Notes: a model not told the origin generated them from the letters alone. A stretch of 64,000 nt of DNA from Pelagibius sp. (GCA_028280305.1 JANQMC010000070.1:19357-83356), one strand, 5' to 3'. Positions 1 to 8,884 are shown, counted from the stretch's first letter. Translations and numbers: made by a program.

Positions 1-235
1 GGGGACCACCTCCCGCGATACGGCAGATAAGCTGAAGCTAGCGCCACGCCCGCGGCTTTGCCTTGACGCAGATCAATAGATAAGAAATCGCTTATTAGGC
101 TTTCAGAGGCAGCAACAGCCTGCATTGCAAGGGCTTGATCTTCCGGAAACCTGCCGACACCATGCGCGCGGCGGCCGGCCGGGCCGCCGACAGCAAGACC
201 AAGAACAAGCAATTCAGTTGGGGGGACGCGGCGCC

Positions 236-1729
236 ATGGCCGAAGGCAACAGCATTCTGGCAATCGATCAGGGAACCACCAGTTCCCGGGCGATTCTTTT
301 CTCTCCGGAGGGCCGGCGGCTGGGCCAGGCACAACAGGAACTGCCTCAGCACTTCCCCCAGTCCGGCTGGGTTGAGCACGATGTCGAGGATATCTGGCGC
401 GATACCCTGGCGGTCTGCCGCGGTGCCGTCGAAGACGCCGGCACGACCATAGAGCAGGTTGCCGCCATCGGCATCACCAACCAACGCGAAACCACGGTGA
501 TCTGGGACCGCAAGACCGGCGAAGCGATTCACAAGGCCATCGTCTGGCAGGACCGGCGAACGGCGGAGTTCTGCCAGGACCTGCGTGCAACCGGTGCCGA
601 AGAGCTGGTGCGGGAGCGCACCGGCCTGCTGCTCGATCCCTATTTTTCCGGCACCAAGATTTCCTGGCTGCTGGACAAGGTGCCGGGCGCGCGCGAAAGG
701 GCCGAGCGGGGTGAACTGGCTTTCGGCACCATCGACTGCTTCCTGCTCTGGCGCCTCACCGGTGGACGGGTTCACGCCACCGATGCAACCAACGCCGCCC
801 GCACCCTGATCTTCGACATCAAACGCCAGGTCTGGGACAAGGATCTGCTGGAGCTGTTGCGCATTCCCGAAAGCCTGCTGCCGGAGGTTCGCGACAGCGA
901 CGCCGACTTCGGTACCACCGAGGCCGGGCTGCTGGGCGCCGCCCTGCCCGTCGGCGGGATCGCCGGCGACCAGCAGGCCGCCACCGTCGGCCAGGCCTGT
1001 TTCGAGACCGGGATGATGAAGTCGACCTACGGCACCGGCTGCTTTGCCCTCTTCAACACCGGCGGCGAACTGGTGCTCTCCAAAAACCGCCTGCTGTCGA
1101 CCATCGCCTATCGCCTCGGCGGCCAGACCACCTACGCGCTGGAGGGCAGCATCTTCGTTGCCGGTGCGGCGGTACAGTGGCTGCGCGACGGCCTGGGGGT
1201 CATCGGCTCGGCGGAGGAAACCGAGGCCCTGGCCAAGCAGGCCGATACCGGCCAGCGCCTCTATCTGGTGCCGGCCTTCACCGGCCTCGGCGCGCCCTAT
1301 TGGGACGCAGAGGCACGCGGCGCGGTCTTCGGCCTGACACGGGCCAGCGGCCCGGCGGAACTTGCCCGCGCCACCCTGGAGGCGGTCTGCTACCAGACCC
1401 GCGACCTGCTGGAGGCGATGCGCGCTGACGGCGCCAGCGGTCTGGAGACCCTGCGGGTGGACGGCGGCATGGTCGCCAACGACTGGATGCTGCAGATGCT
1501 GGCCGACATTCTGGGGGTTGCGGTGGAACGACCGCAGGTGGCCGAAACCACGGCCCTGGGGGCCGCTTACCTGGCCGGCCTCAATCGGGGTCTATTCCAG
1601 AACCTCGACGCCGTCGCGACACAGTGGCAGAGCGACGGCCGCTTCGAGCCGCAGATGGCCGAGGCCGACCGCGAGGAGCGTTACGAGGGCTGGCGCGACG
1701 CGGTCTCCCGCGTCAGTTCTTCCGCTTAG
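236..1729 (+). CDS. glpK: Glycerol kinase
   Basis: Phosphorylates glycerol to sn-glycerol 3-phosphate with ATP (FGGY carbohydrate kinase family, cytoplasm). The 497-residue length is normal for GlpK. The N-terminal phosphate loop DQGTTSSR (about residues 10-17) and the GIAGDQQAA segment that opens the second domain are intact. The reading frame stays open to position 125, but the ATG at 236 is chosen because a G-rich Shine-Dalgarno (about 220-226) precedes it and the protein then begins just before the kinase fold. No glpF or glpD lies beside it, so it seems to be transcribed alone. Family assignment is very secure. Confidence 0.96.
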   Translation: MAEGNSILAIDQGTTSSRAILFSPEGRRLGQAQQELPQHFPQSGWVEHDVEDIWRDTLAVCRGAVEDAGTTIEQVAAIGITNQRETTVIWDRKTGEAIHKAIVWQDRRTAEFCQDLRATGAEELVRERTGLLLDPYFSGTKISWLLDKVPGARERAERGELAFGTIDCFLLWRLTGGRVHATDATNAARTLIFDIKRQVWDKDLLELLRIPESLLPEVRDSDADFGTTEAGLLGAALPVGGIAGDQQAATVGQACFETGMMKSTYGTGCFALFNTGGELVLSKNRLLSTIAYRLGGQTTYALEGSIFVAGAAVQWLRDGLGVIGSAEETEALAKQADTGQRLYLVPAFTGLGAPYWDAEARGAVFGLTRASGPAELARATLEAVCYQTRDLLEAMRADGASGLETLRVDGGMVANDWMLQMLADILGVAVERPQVAETTALGAAYLAGLNRGLFQNLDAVATQWQSDGRFEPQMAEADREERYEGWRDAVSRVSSSA

Positions 1730-1873
1730 CGCGGCGAACTGGAGCGGACCTGCTTTAGCCGCTCAGGCTGGATTCTGTTAACGCCCTGTGCGTAGACTTG
1801 GGCATCTTGGATCACGGTCCGATCCGGCGGCAAAAACACCGATTGGGACGGACAAAGGTATCAGGAGGCGCGG

Positions 1874-2134
1874 ATGGTCGAACGGACGATGGAAAGCATT
1901 GAGATCCCGATTGCCGAGATCTACGTGCCGGCGAAGCGCAAGCGCACCCTGAAACCCGCCCAGGTCGACGAACTGGCCGAAAGCATTATGGAAGAAGGCC
2001 TGAAGCTGCCGATTTCCGTGCGCAAGGGCAACGGACGCTTCGTCCTGATCGAAGGTTTGCACCGTCTGGAAGCCTGCCGCGCCCTGGGTGAGGAAACCAT
2101 CAAAAGCATCATCGTCCGCGCCCGCCAGCACTAG
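1874..2134 (+). CDS. Small ParB N-terminal-like domain protein
   Basis: An 86-residue protein made almost entirely of a ParB/sulfiredoxin-type fold. It opens with an IPIAEIYVP strand, has a helix with LAESIMEEG, and carries GLHRLEAC at 61-68, matching the ParB box where ParB proteins have an ERR/HRR motif. It has no HTH or dimerisation domain, so it is not a chromosome-partition ParB. Such stand-alone domains can be nucleotide-binding or nuclease-like, and the function here is unknown. AGGAGG lies seven bases before the ATG. The stop codon TAG runs directly into a palindromic repeat. Confidence 0.8.
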   Translation: MVERTMESIEIPIAEIYVPAKRKRTLKPAQVDELAESIMEEGLKLPISVRKGNGRFVLIEGLHRLEACRALGEETIKSIIVRARQH

Positions 2135-2271
2135 ATCGGATCATGTTTTGACGGAACCACTTCGTGGTTGCGCCCAAACATGGGAATCCGATCGCCATCA
2201 AATGGTTAGAGCAGATTCACCGGGTTGGATGGATCGCTAAAGCGATTCCATCAAACCCGGATCTGCTCTAG
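2134..2271. repeat. Composite palindromic intergenic repeat, full copy
   Basis: Two adjacent imperfect palindromes. The first (2134-2193) has arms GATCGGAT/ATCCGATC with inner AACCAC/GTGGTT. The second (2208-2269) has arms AGAGCAGAT/ATCTGCTCT, inner CGGGTT/AACCCG and a core around ATCGCTAAAGCGAT. The second palindrome recurs at 4733-4794 with only two differences in 62 bases. Transcribed, each would form a long hairpin, so it may also act as a terminator or mRNA stabiliser for the upstream ParB-like gene. It resembles in style the palindromic intergenic elements known in other Alphaproteobacteria; which family it belongs to is not known. Confidence 0.85.
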
Positions 2272-2495
2272 AGCCCCGCGCTCACCCCCAACCCTATCGG
2301 ACCCGGAGCGGAGACACGCTGCTCTCAGAAGTGTCTTCTTTTGAGAAAAACTCAACCTTTCTAATCAGTTAACTCTCATTAAGCCATCATCAAGCTGTTG
2401 AGCCTAGGCTCCCGCTGCCGCCAGCCGGGCAAGTATCACGGCTGTGAAGACTGCCCGTCCCGGCGCAGCAGCCCGATAAGGGAGACAGCAGCCCA
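2272..2495. other. Non-coding leader region of phaZ
   Basis: About 220 bases between the repeat and phaZ with no credible gene. It contains an AT-rich stretch (about 2335-2400) that is the likely place for the phaZ promoter, but no hexamer pair with good spacing could be singled out. A GGGAG ribosome-binding site lies near 2480. Confidence 0.4.
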
Positions 2496-3764
2496 ATGCT
2501 TTACTATCTGCACGAGATGTCCCGCCTTTCCATGGCGCCGGCGCGCGCCATGAGCGACGGGTTGCGGATGATGTTGAATCATCCGATGAACCCGATGACC
2601 AACTCGCCGATGGCGCGCTCAATCGAGTCGGCGGCAGACATCTTCGAGCATCTGACACGCAGCTACGGCAAACCGAACTGGGGGCTCGATACCACCACTA
2701 TCGACGGCGTCGACGTCGCGGTCGAGGAAGAGGTGGTGATCAAACGGACCTACAGCGACCTTCTGCACTTCAAGAAGGCAAGTGAGCGTCCGGAGGCCCC
2801 CAAGCTGCTGATCGTCGCGCCGCTCTCGGGCCACTATGCGACCCTGGTGCGCGGCACGGTGGAGGCCATGCTGCCGGACCACGATGTCTTCGTCACCGAC
2901 TGGCGCGATTGCCGGATGATCCCCGTCACCGACGACCGCTTCAATCTGAACGACTACATCGACTATCTCATCGATTTCCTGCATGTGCTCGGCCCCAACA
3001 CCCACATCATCGCGGTCTGTCAGCCTTCCGTACCGGCGCTCGCCGCCGTCTCTGTCATGTCCGGTTGGGGCGACAACTGTCTGCCTGCCACGCTGACCAT
3101 GATCGGTGGGCCCATCGATACCCGCAAGTCGCCCACGCAGGTCAACAAACTGGCCAAGGAAAACTCGATCGAATGGTTCGAGAACAATGTGGTCGTTCAG
3201 GTACCGCCGCCCTATCCCGGCGTCTTCCGCAAGGTCTATCCGGGCTTCATACAGCTCACCAACTTCATCGCCATGAACTACGACCGCCACCTCACCTCCT
3301 ACGGCGAGCTGTTCGATCATCTGGTGCGCGGCGACGAAGAAGCGGCGGACAAAAAGCGTGCCTTCTACGAGGAGTACCGCGCGGTGATGGACCTGCCGGC
3401 GGAGTTTTATCTGCAGACCGTCAAGACCGTGTTCCAGGACCACGAACTGCCCAGAGGCAAGATGATCGCCCGCTGGCATCCGGTGCTGCCTGAGCAGATC
3501 AAAGAGACTGCCCTGCTCTGCGTCGAAGGTGAGCTCGACGACATCTCAGGCATCGGCCAGACGAAGGCAGCACTGGAGATCACGCCCAACCTGTCCGACA
3601 CCATGAAGGACTACTATCTGGCAAAGGACGTCGGGCACTACGGCCTTTTCAACGGCGGCAAGTGGCGCAAGAAGATCGCGCCGCGCATCAAGCAGTTCAT
3701 CCAGGACCACGATCGCCAGACCGGCAAGAATCCCGGACGAAAGTCTGTCGCCCTCGGCGGTTGA
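2496..3764 (+). CDS. phaZ: Intracellular polyhydroxyalkanoate depolymerase
   Basis: Hydrolyses stored poly-3-hydroxybutyrate granules in the cytoplasm. The 422-residue protein starts with the typical MLY..HEM N-terminus of the intracellular PhaZ family. It has the lipase-box variant VCQPSVP with a cysteine nucleophile (Cys175) in place of serine, as established for this family, and a C-terminal VGHYGLFNG segment supplying the catalytic histidine. It is a lone gene: no phasin or PHA synthase is adjacent. The GGGAG near 2480 is a plausible ribosome-binding site. Confidence 0.95.
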   Translation: MLYYLHEMSRLSMAPARAMSDGLRMMLNHPMNPMTNSPMARSIESAADIFEHLTRSYGKPNWGLDTTTIDGVDVAVEEEVVIKRTYSDLLHFKKASERPEAPKLLIVAPLSGHYATLVRGTVEAMLPDHDVFVTDWRDCRMIPVTDDRFNLNDYIDYLIDFLHVLGPNTHIIAVCQPSVPALAAVSVMSGWGDNCLPATLTMIGGPIDTRKSPTQVNKLAKENSIEWFENNVVVQVPPPYPGVFRKVYPGFIQLTNFIAMNYDRHLTSYGELFDHLVRGDEEAADKKRAFYEEYRAVMDLPAEFYLQTVKTVFQDHELPRGKMIARWHPVLPEQIKETALLCVEGELDDISGIGQTKAALEITPNLSDTMKDYYLAKDVGHYGLFNGGKWRKKIAPRIKQFIQDHDRQTGKNPGRKSVALGG

Positions 3765-3844
3765 CGAGCCGCGCAGCGGCACGCAACCCATGTTACGTGA
3801 CCGCTGCGATGTCTGGCAAAGTCGTGTCTGAGCGGCTGTGTCGC

Positions 3845-4561
3845 CTAGATAAGGCCCCAATCGGCCACGGCGATACCGTAAACGATGAAACCGCCGACCC
3901 CGATCGTCACAAGGCCCACCGCGCTCTGCAGCGCCCGGTTGGCCCAGGTGAAGAGCCCGGCGGTGTAGCCCAGCGGCACGGCGATGACGGCGGAAAGCAG
4001 CGCCATGCCGACGATGGAGCCGATCCCGAAGACCAGGATGTAGCCCAGCGCCATGGAGGTCGAGGTGACGGAGGCGAGCGCCAGCAGGATCAGCGCCGCC
4101 GAACCGGCGAAGCCGTGCATCATGCCGACCGCCAGGCTGCGCAGCGGCAGGCCCGCCGGATGTTCGTGCTCATGATGGCGCGCGTCGTGGGGGCCTTCGT
4201 CGGCTTCATGCTTGTGAGCATGCAGGTGGGTGACGCCGTCGGCATGGCGATGCAGGTGAAAGTGCACCTTGTCCCGCCACAGCCGCCGCAGCACCGCCAG
4301 CCCCAGGACAAGGAGCATCACACCCACCAGAAGTTCCAGGCTCTGGGCCCAGATCTCGGGAATCGCCTGACCGGCCAACACCACGATGCCGCCGAGCAGC
4401 AAGAGTGTAAGGGTGTGGCCGACCCCCCAGACCGCGCCATGGCGGATGGCGGAGCCCAACTTGCGCTCGCCGGAGACGATGCTTGCGACGGCAGCGACGT
4501 GATCCGCTTCCAAGGCGTGCTGCAGACCGATGAGGAAACCGAGAAAAAGGGCGGAGAGCAT
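3845..4561 (-). CDS. UreH/NicO-type nickel/cobalt-like transporter
   Basis: A polytopic membrane protein of 238 residues with about six hydrophobic segments. The first membrane helix carries HALEADH, the HxxxxDH signature of nickel/cobalt transporters of the UreH/HupE/NiCoT group. A central cytoplasmic or periplasmic loop is extremely His-rich (HFHLHRHADGVTHLHAHKH then HHEHEHP), typical of metal-binding loops. The start at 4561 has AAAGG nine bases upstream; the frame reaches further only through a TTG. The metal cannot be decided from sequence; nickel or cobalt is most likely. No metal enzyme or cobalamin riboswitch is adjacent. Confidence 0.82.
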   Translation of the reverse strand: MLSALFLGFLIGLQHALEADHVAAVASIVSGERKLGSAIRHGAVWGVGHTLTLLLLGGIVVLAGQAIPEIWAQSLELLVGVMLLVLGLAVLRRLWRDKVHFHLHRHADGVTHLHAHKHEADEGPHDARHHEHEHPAGLPLRSLAVGMMHGFAGSAALILLALASVTSTSMALGYILVFGIGSIVGMALLSAVIAVPLGYTAGLFTWANRALQSAVGLVTIGVGGFIVYGIAVADWGLI

Positions 4562-4706
4562 CGTAAGGAACCTTTGCGGCCGGAAAACCAAAAATCATAG
4601 GCACGCAAAGCAGTTAGCGGCCTGTCAGGAGTGAAGCCCGAGTATAAGGCGATGCTTCTGTTAGCCAAGCGCACAATCGACCAACTTTGCCGCAAACGCG
4701 ACGGCG

Positions 4707-4796
4707 GAGAATCCGATCGACATCCAATGCTTAGAGCAGATTCACCGGGCTGGATGGATCGCTAACGCGATTCCATCAAACCCGGATCTGCTCTAG
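4707..4796. repeat. Composite palindromic repeat, left-truncated copy
   Basis: Second copy of the element at 2134-2271. The 62-base palindrome at 4733-4794 is near-identical. The roughly 25 bases before it are also conserved and include the right arm of the first hairpin (GAATCCGATC), while the left arm is missing. Its terminal CTCTAGAG supplies the TAG stop (4793-4795, read on the minus strand) of the adjacent permease gene. Confidence 0.85.
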
Positions 4797-5290
4797 AGGA
4801 TCGCGATCTGTCCGACCGCGAGGCCGATAAGAACCGGCAGGGGAAGCGCGATGACGAAGCGCTGCAGGGTCGAACGGTGCCCCATGATCGGCACCTCCCA
4901 GACAAGCACGCGGTTGAGGTTGTAGAGCGACCAGGCGGAAACGAAAGCCATCATCTGCGGCGTGCCGGCCCCGACCTCCATCGCCGCGCCGCCGACGGCG
5001 AAGGCCAGCATCGGTCCGCCCGGGGTCAGCGCTCCGATGAGGCTGGCCAGCAGCAAGCCCATGAAGCCCGTATCCCGCCCGACGAAGGTTGCCACCCATT
5101 CCGGCGGCACCAGGGCGGCGATGAAGCCGGCACCGATCACCGCGAGCATGATGCGCGGCGCCACGGAAAGACCCTGCTCCCAGGCGATCCTCCAAGCTTC
5201 GGGAACGGCGTCGCCGCCGCGGCGGAAAGCGAGCCAGCCCAATGCCAGGACGGCGCCGTAAAGCAGCGCGGAGGCGATGATGATGCTCAC
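4793..5290 (-). CDS. Half-size permease (ArsP/YraQ-like), second subunit
   Basis: A 165-residue membrane protein of four to five hydrophobic helices with the motif GALTPGGPM near residue 90, characteristic of the predicted permease family PF03773 (DUF318/ArsP_1/YraQ). Full-length members are about 300 residues with two such halves, so this is a half-transporter. It begins with GTG, and its start overlaps the stop of the upstream half-permease in a GTGA junction, indicating translational coupling. The two probably form a heterodimer. The substrate is unknown; some full-length relatives export organoarsenicals. Its stop codon lies inside the palindromic repeat. Confidence 0.78.
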   Translation of the reverse strand: MSIIIASALLYGAVLALGWLAFRRGGDAVPEAWRIAWEQGLSVAPRIMLAVIGAGFIAALVPPEWVATFVGRDTGFMGLLLASLIGALTPGGPMLAFAVGGAAMEVGAGTPQMMAFVSAWSLYNLNRVLVWEVPIMGHRSTLQRFVIALPLPVLIGLAVGQIAIL

Positions 5291-5853
5291 TCCGCACCCC
5301 CCTGCCCTTCAGCCAAGGTTTTCACACGTGCGAAAAGCAGCCGGGCCAGCCAGCCCAGCAGGATCGGCAGCAACAGGCTCAGGCCATAGCGCAGCAGTAC
5401 AAAGTCCCCGTCAAAGAACGAGAACTCCCAGACCAAGGTCCGGCTCACGTTCAGCAGGCCCCAACCGGCGATGAAGGCCGTCGCGGTGCCGATGTCGGCA
5501 CCCGCCGCCCCCAGCGCCACCGCCAGCGGGAAGGTCATCATCGGTCCGCCGGGCAGCAGCGCGCCGGCCAAGGACGCCAGGGCCAGGCCCTTGAAGCCCG
5601 AGCGCGAGCCCATCCAGCGGGCCACCTGCTCGCGCGGCAGCAGCACCGTCAGGAGCCCGGCCAGCAACACGCCGGCCAGCACCTTTGGGGCGATGGCCAG
5701 CAGCAGCCAGAGGTCGTCGCCCAGCACCGACCAAAAGACCCCAGGGCCCTTCAGCAGGTAGCAGAGCGCGCCGGCAGCGACGGCAACGACAAAAACGATT
5801 ACGAGGCCGGCATCGACCTTGGGTCGGGGCCGGTCTGACGCAGGGTTCGGCAA
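5287..5853 (-). CDS. Half-size permease (ArsP/YraQ-like), first subunit
   Basis: A 188-residue membrane protein with the same fold and motif (GALLPGGPMMTFPLA) as the next gene, with which it overlaps by four bases. It ends in a shared pattern: GWGLLNVSRTLVWE here versus AWSLYNLNRVLVWE in the partner, so the two are paralogues. No ATG or GTG lies near the N-terminus; a TTG at 5853 with GGA upstream is the most likely start, which makes the start less certain than the gene. Function unknown beyond the permease family. Confidence 0.76.
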   Translation of the reverse strand: MPNPASDRPRPKVDAGLVIVFVVAVAAGALCYLLKGPGVFWSVLGDDLWLLLAIAPKVLAGVLLAGLLTVLLPREQVARWMGSRSGFKGLALASLAGALLPGGPMMTFPLAVALGAAGADIGTATAFIAGWGLLNVSRTLVWEFSFFDGDFVLLRYGLSLLLPILLGWLARLLFARVKTLAEGQGGAE

Positions 5854-5965
5854 GTTTCCGGATCCGAACGATCAGTTTGGCAGTTGAAACAACAGGATAG
5901 CACCTTAACCGCTGGTTCCGCCAGTCCCGCACAAACGCCTTTGCCCGGAGACACCGCAGCGCCCG

Positions 5966-7045
5966 TCAAACCGCGAAGCGCGCCACGGCGGCTTCGTTCC
6001 AGGCAACGCCGCTGCCTGGCTCGTCACGGATCAAGACCTTGCCGTCGCGCAGTTCCGCCGGCTGCTGCAGAACTGCGGCGGCAAGATCGAGATACTCCAC
6101 CAGGTGCGCCGTCGGGGTCACCGCCAGCAAGTGGGCCGAGACCTCCGGCCAGAGATGGCTCGATACGGGCAGGCCCGCGCCTTCGGCCAGGGCCGCCGCC
6201 TTCATCCAGCCGGTGATGCCGCCGATCTTCATGACGTCCACCATCGCCAGGTCCGACGCGCCGGCGGCGACCGCCTTCTGCATATCCGGCAGCCCCCACC
6301 AGTTCTCGCCGAACTGGATCGCCGTGCGGGTTTCCCTGGCAATTTTCGCATGGCCGGCGAAATCCTCCGCAATGGTCGGCTCCTCGATCCAGGCGAGACC
6401 TTCATTGTCGAGAACGGCGGTGCGCGCCAGGGCTTCGGGCACCGAGAGTGACTGGTTGTAATCAACCATGACTGCCATGTCCGGGCCGGCGGCGTCACGG
6501 ACCGCACGGATCACAGCAAGATCCTCGGCAATCGTGGCATGGCCGATCTTCACCTTGAAGGCACGAAAGCCACTTTCGCGCGCTGCCGCTGCGGCCTCGG
6601 CTGCCTTTTCGGCGGTGAGCATGGAATGGCTGTCATAGGCCGGGACCGCAGCGGGTGCGCCGCCAAGCAGACGCACCAGAGGCACGCCCGCCGCCTTGGC
6701 CTGCGCGTCCCAGGCCGCCATGTCCAGGCCCGCCATCGCCATACCGACGAGCCCCTGCACGCCGAGCAGCCGAAAGCGCGCCCGCAGCAGCCGGTCGAGG
6801 TCTTGCGGGGCGACGGCAGCGCCTTTCACCATGGGCTCGATGTTGCGCAGGGTCTCGGCAATCGGCCCCATGACGACAGGGCTGTAGCAGAAAAGATAGG
6901 CGCAGCCGGTAACGCCTTCTTCGCTGTGCAGATCGATCAAAACCAGCGGCGCTTCGGGAACCTGGCCGCTTGCCGTGGTCAAGGGCGGATCAAGAGGTAC
7001 TGAAACCGGACGGGCTGCCAGGGAATGCAGGGTCAGTCTTTCCAT
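5966..7045 (-). CDS. Mandelate racemase/muconate lactonizing-type enolase superfamily enzyme
   Basis: A 359-residue enolase-superfamily enzyme that would abstract a proton alpha to a carboxylate. It has the Lys-x-Lys base (KVKIG), metal ligands Asp (VDYNQS), Glu (WIEEP) and Glu (FGENWW), and a His-containing final barrel motif (SSHLWPE) that fits the mandelate-racemase subgroup. The start at 7045 is preceded by a perfect AGGAGG; the longer frame to 7072 lacks one. There are no pathway neighbours, so whether it is a racemase, dehydratase or cycloisomerase is open. Confidence 0.88.
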   Translation of the reverse strand: MERLTLHSLAARPVSVPLDPPLTTASGQVPEAPLVLIDLHSEEGVTGCAYLFCYSPVVMGPIAETLRNIEPMVKGAAVAPQDLDRLLRARFRLLGVQGLVGMAMAGLDMAAWDAQAKAAGVPLVRLLGGAPAAVPAYDSHSMLTAEKAAEAAAAARESGFRAFKVKIGHATIAEDLAVIRAVRDAAGPDMAVMVDYNQSLSVPEALARTAVLDNEGLAWIEEPTIAEDFAGHAKIARETRTAIQFGENWWGLPDMQKAVAAGASDLAMVDVMKIGGITGWMKAAALAEGAGLPVSSHLWPEVSAHLLAVTPTAHLVEYLDLAAAVLQQPAELRDGKVLIRDEPGSGVAWNEAAVARFAV

Positions 7046-7165
7046 CGGCGCTTTCCTCCTTAGAAGCGCCAAACCGGACTTTTTATTGTTCCATTTCAGT
7101 AGCTTGACGCCTTAGAGGCTATCATCTCCGCAACGCACTGGGAAGGCTTTCGATGACGTTCAAGC

Positions 7166-7747
7166 CTATGGCTCTTCCGGCGACTCGCTTTTCGGCAGAG
7201 CTTCACGCCGATGCACGTCAGCGGCATTCACCTCACGGTGCCAATCCTCCACCGAGGTCCAGGCCTTGATGCCGGAAGGCATGGGCGGGGAGCGGCGATG
7301 CAGGCCGAGCGCCTCCAGCACGGTTGCCGAGGTGAGCCTGTGGCCGTCCTCGACGAAGGCCGCACGGACCAGCGCCAGGGCGGCGATGCGTCCTTCGGAC
7401 ATGAAAATCTGTTCCATGTAGACGAAGTCTTCGTCCCAACAAACGACGCGGGTGTGCAGTTCGAAACGCTGAAAAGGTTTCAACGAGCGGCGGAAGGTAA
7501 TCGTCTGAGCCGCAACAACAGGCATCCAGCGGCGCTGGCGAAACAGTTTCAAAGCGCCGTTGCGTGCCATCAGGTCGATCCGCCCGAGATCCATCAGGGT
7601 CAGATAGCGCCCGTTGTTCATGTGCAGATTGAAGTCGAGATCGTTTGGCCAGACCCGCAGGCTGATAACCGAGACATCCAGCGCCGCAAGCGTCGCGCCG
7701 AAGCGCGCGCCAAACAGAACTTTGATGAGACGAAAGATCAGGTTCAT
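7166..7747 (-). CDS. Hotdog-fold thioesterase (THEM6-like)
   Basis: A protein of about 193 residues with the acyl-CoA thioesterase hotdog pattern. The segment DLDFNLHMNNGRYLTLMDLGR contains the conserved Asn/His-Met-Asn-Asn motif, followed by a TFRRSLKPFQRFEL strand. This matches THEM6/4-hydroxybenzoyl-CoA-thioesterase-like proteins, which hydrolyse acyl-CoA, though the substrate is not predictable. The first residues are hydrophobic, which may make it membrane-associated. ATG at 7747 is preferred over an in-frame TTG six bases upstream. Confidence 0.8.
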   Translation of the reverse strand: MNLIFRLIKVLFGARFGATLAALDVSVISLRVWPNDLDFNLHMNNGRYLTLMDLGRIDLMARNGALKLFRQRRWMPVVAAQTITFRRSLKPFQRFELHTRVVCWDEDFVYMEQIFMSEGRIAALALVRAAFVEDGHRLTSATVLEALGLHRRSPPMPSGIKAWTSVEDWHREVNAADVHRREALPKSESPEEP

Positions 7748-7907
7748 CGCCAAAGGGCCTGCGGCTCAGCCTTTCCTGCTTGGCGAAGAGATTGCGCCAG
7801 CAACCTGTCTCCACCGCCGGAAGCTTGCCAAGAGAGGCGCAAGAGCGTCAAACTTTCAATCGAAACAAAGGACGCCGCGGCAAAAAACGCCGATACGGGA
7901 GGGCACC

Positions 7908-8534
7908 ATGCCTAACTCCATTGCCGTTACCGCCGACAACAGAACCGACTATCTGGTCCGCCCGCTTTGCCCGGAAGACCGGGAAATGATCGAGCAGGCC
8001 CTTAAACTCCTGTCACCGCGCACGCTCTATTCGCGCTTCCACAGCCACGGCGTGAAGTTGAGCAAGAAGGACCTCGACTATCTGACGACGACCGATGGGC
8101 GTGACCATGTCTCCTGGCTAGTGATCGATCCGTCGAAAAGGCCGGAGGACTTCCCTATTGCGCTGGGCCGCTACGTCCGCGACAAGACGCAGCCGTCCCG
8201 GGCGGAGGTCGCCCTGACCGTCTGCGACAGGCACCAGGGCCAGGGTGTTTCAAAGGTGTTGTTGGGAGCGCTCGGCGCTTCGGCGGTGGCGGCAGGGGTG
8301 GAGAGCTTTCACGGCAGCCTGTTGACGGAAAATCGCAGCTTGCGCCGATTGATGCAAAGCCTGGGGGCCGAACTCACCATGCGGGACGGCACACTGCAGG
8401 CCGAAGCTTCCGCCGATCCCTGGCAACTGCCCGATAGCGCCGCGGCCCGCAAGATCCGCCGCGTCGCCACCCAGGTCGGCACCGCGCTCAACGGTCAGCG
8501 GGATTCGGCGAGCAGCGTCAGAATGCGTTCATAG
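7908..8534 (+). CDS. GNAT-family acetyltransferase
   Basis: A 208-residue protein with one GNAT domain. It has an N-terminal strand YLVRPLCPEDREMI, the helix SPRTLYSRF, and the acetyl-CoA loop region VCDRHQGQGVSKVLL (Q/RxxGxG/A signature) at about 108-122. The SPRTLYSRF element resembles the GNAT domains found in protein-lysine acetyltransferases of the Pat/AcuA type, but no cyclic-nucleotide or CoA-ligase domain is fused here. The ATG at 7908 follows GGGAGGG. Its last 40 bases overlap tail-to-tail with the DUF4168 gene on the other strand. Confidence 0.82.
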   Translation: MPNSIAVTADNRTDYLVRPLCPEDREMIEQALKLLSPRTLYSRFHSHGVKLSKKDLDYLTTTDGRDHVSWLVIDPSKRPEDFPIALGRYVRDKTQPSRAEVALTVCDRHQGQGVSKVLLGALGASAVAAGVESFHGSLLTENRSLRRLMQSLGAELTMRDGTLQAEASADPWQLPDSAAARKIRRVATQVGTALNGQRDSASSVRMRS

Positions 8535-8884
8535 AGCTGGTCGTCGCTTTCGGCGGCCTGGGTGATCGAGTTGTACTCCTGCACCGTGAGCCCCTGAGCC
8601 TCGACCTCTGCGATCATGCGCTCTGTTGCCTTACGCGTCAGGTCGGCGGCTTCGCCCGATGTCTGCGCCTCTTCGATGCGCGGCTGCCAGGCTTTGTCGA
8701 TCTCCTGGATCTTCACCACCGCCGATACGTAGGCCTCCAACTGGCCGTCGCTGAAGCCCGTGTTCTCTGCCTGGACGAGCTGCAAGAGGCCGTTCGAGGC
8801 GGCGCGGGCCTCCTGTCCCGGCAGAAAACCGGCCAGCAGCGCAAGGGGAACGGCAACGACGGCAACCGGTAGAAACTTCAGCAT
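8495..8884 (-). CDS. Secreted DUF4168-type protein
   Basis: A 129-residue protein with a clear signal peptide (MLKFLPVAVVAVPLALLAG, cleavage after EARA) followed by a small helical domain with FSDGQLEAYVSAVVKIQEI and a C-terminal LTVQEYNSITQAAESDDQL, the pattern of DUF4168. It is probably periplasmic. Function unknown. The start at 8884 is chosen because the signal peptide begins there, with GAGAGGG upstream. It converges with and overlaps the GNAT gene. Confidence 0.78.
   Translation of the reverse strand: MLKFLPVAVVAVPLALLAGFLPGQEARAASNGLLQLVQAENTGFSDGQLEAYVSAVVKIQEIDKAWQPRIEEAQTSGEAADLTRKATERMIAEVEAQGLTVQEYNSITQAAESDDQLYERILTLLAESR

Noticed and set aside
63..91. TTGACG with a weak -10 upstream of glpK as promoter
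   Set aside because: No acceptable -10 hexamer at 16-18 bases; the 235 bases before glpK contain no gene, but a promoter cannot be placed with confidence.
3662..4600. A 312-residue plus-strand frame overlapping phaZ and the Ni/Co transporter
   Set aside because: It reads across the 3' end of phaZ and antisense to the transporter; its protein is charged low-complexity sequence without family resemblance.
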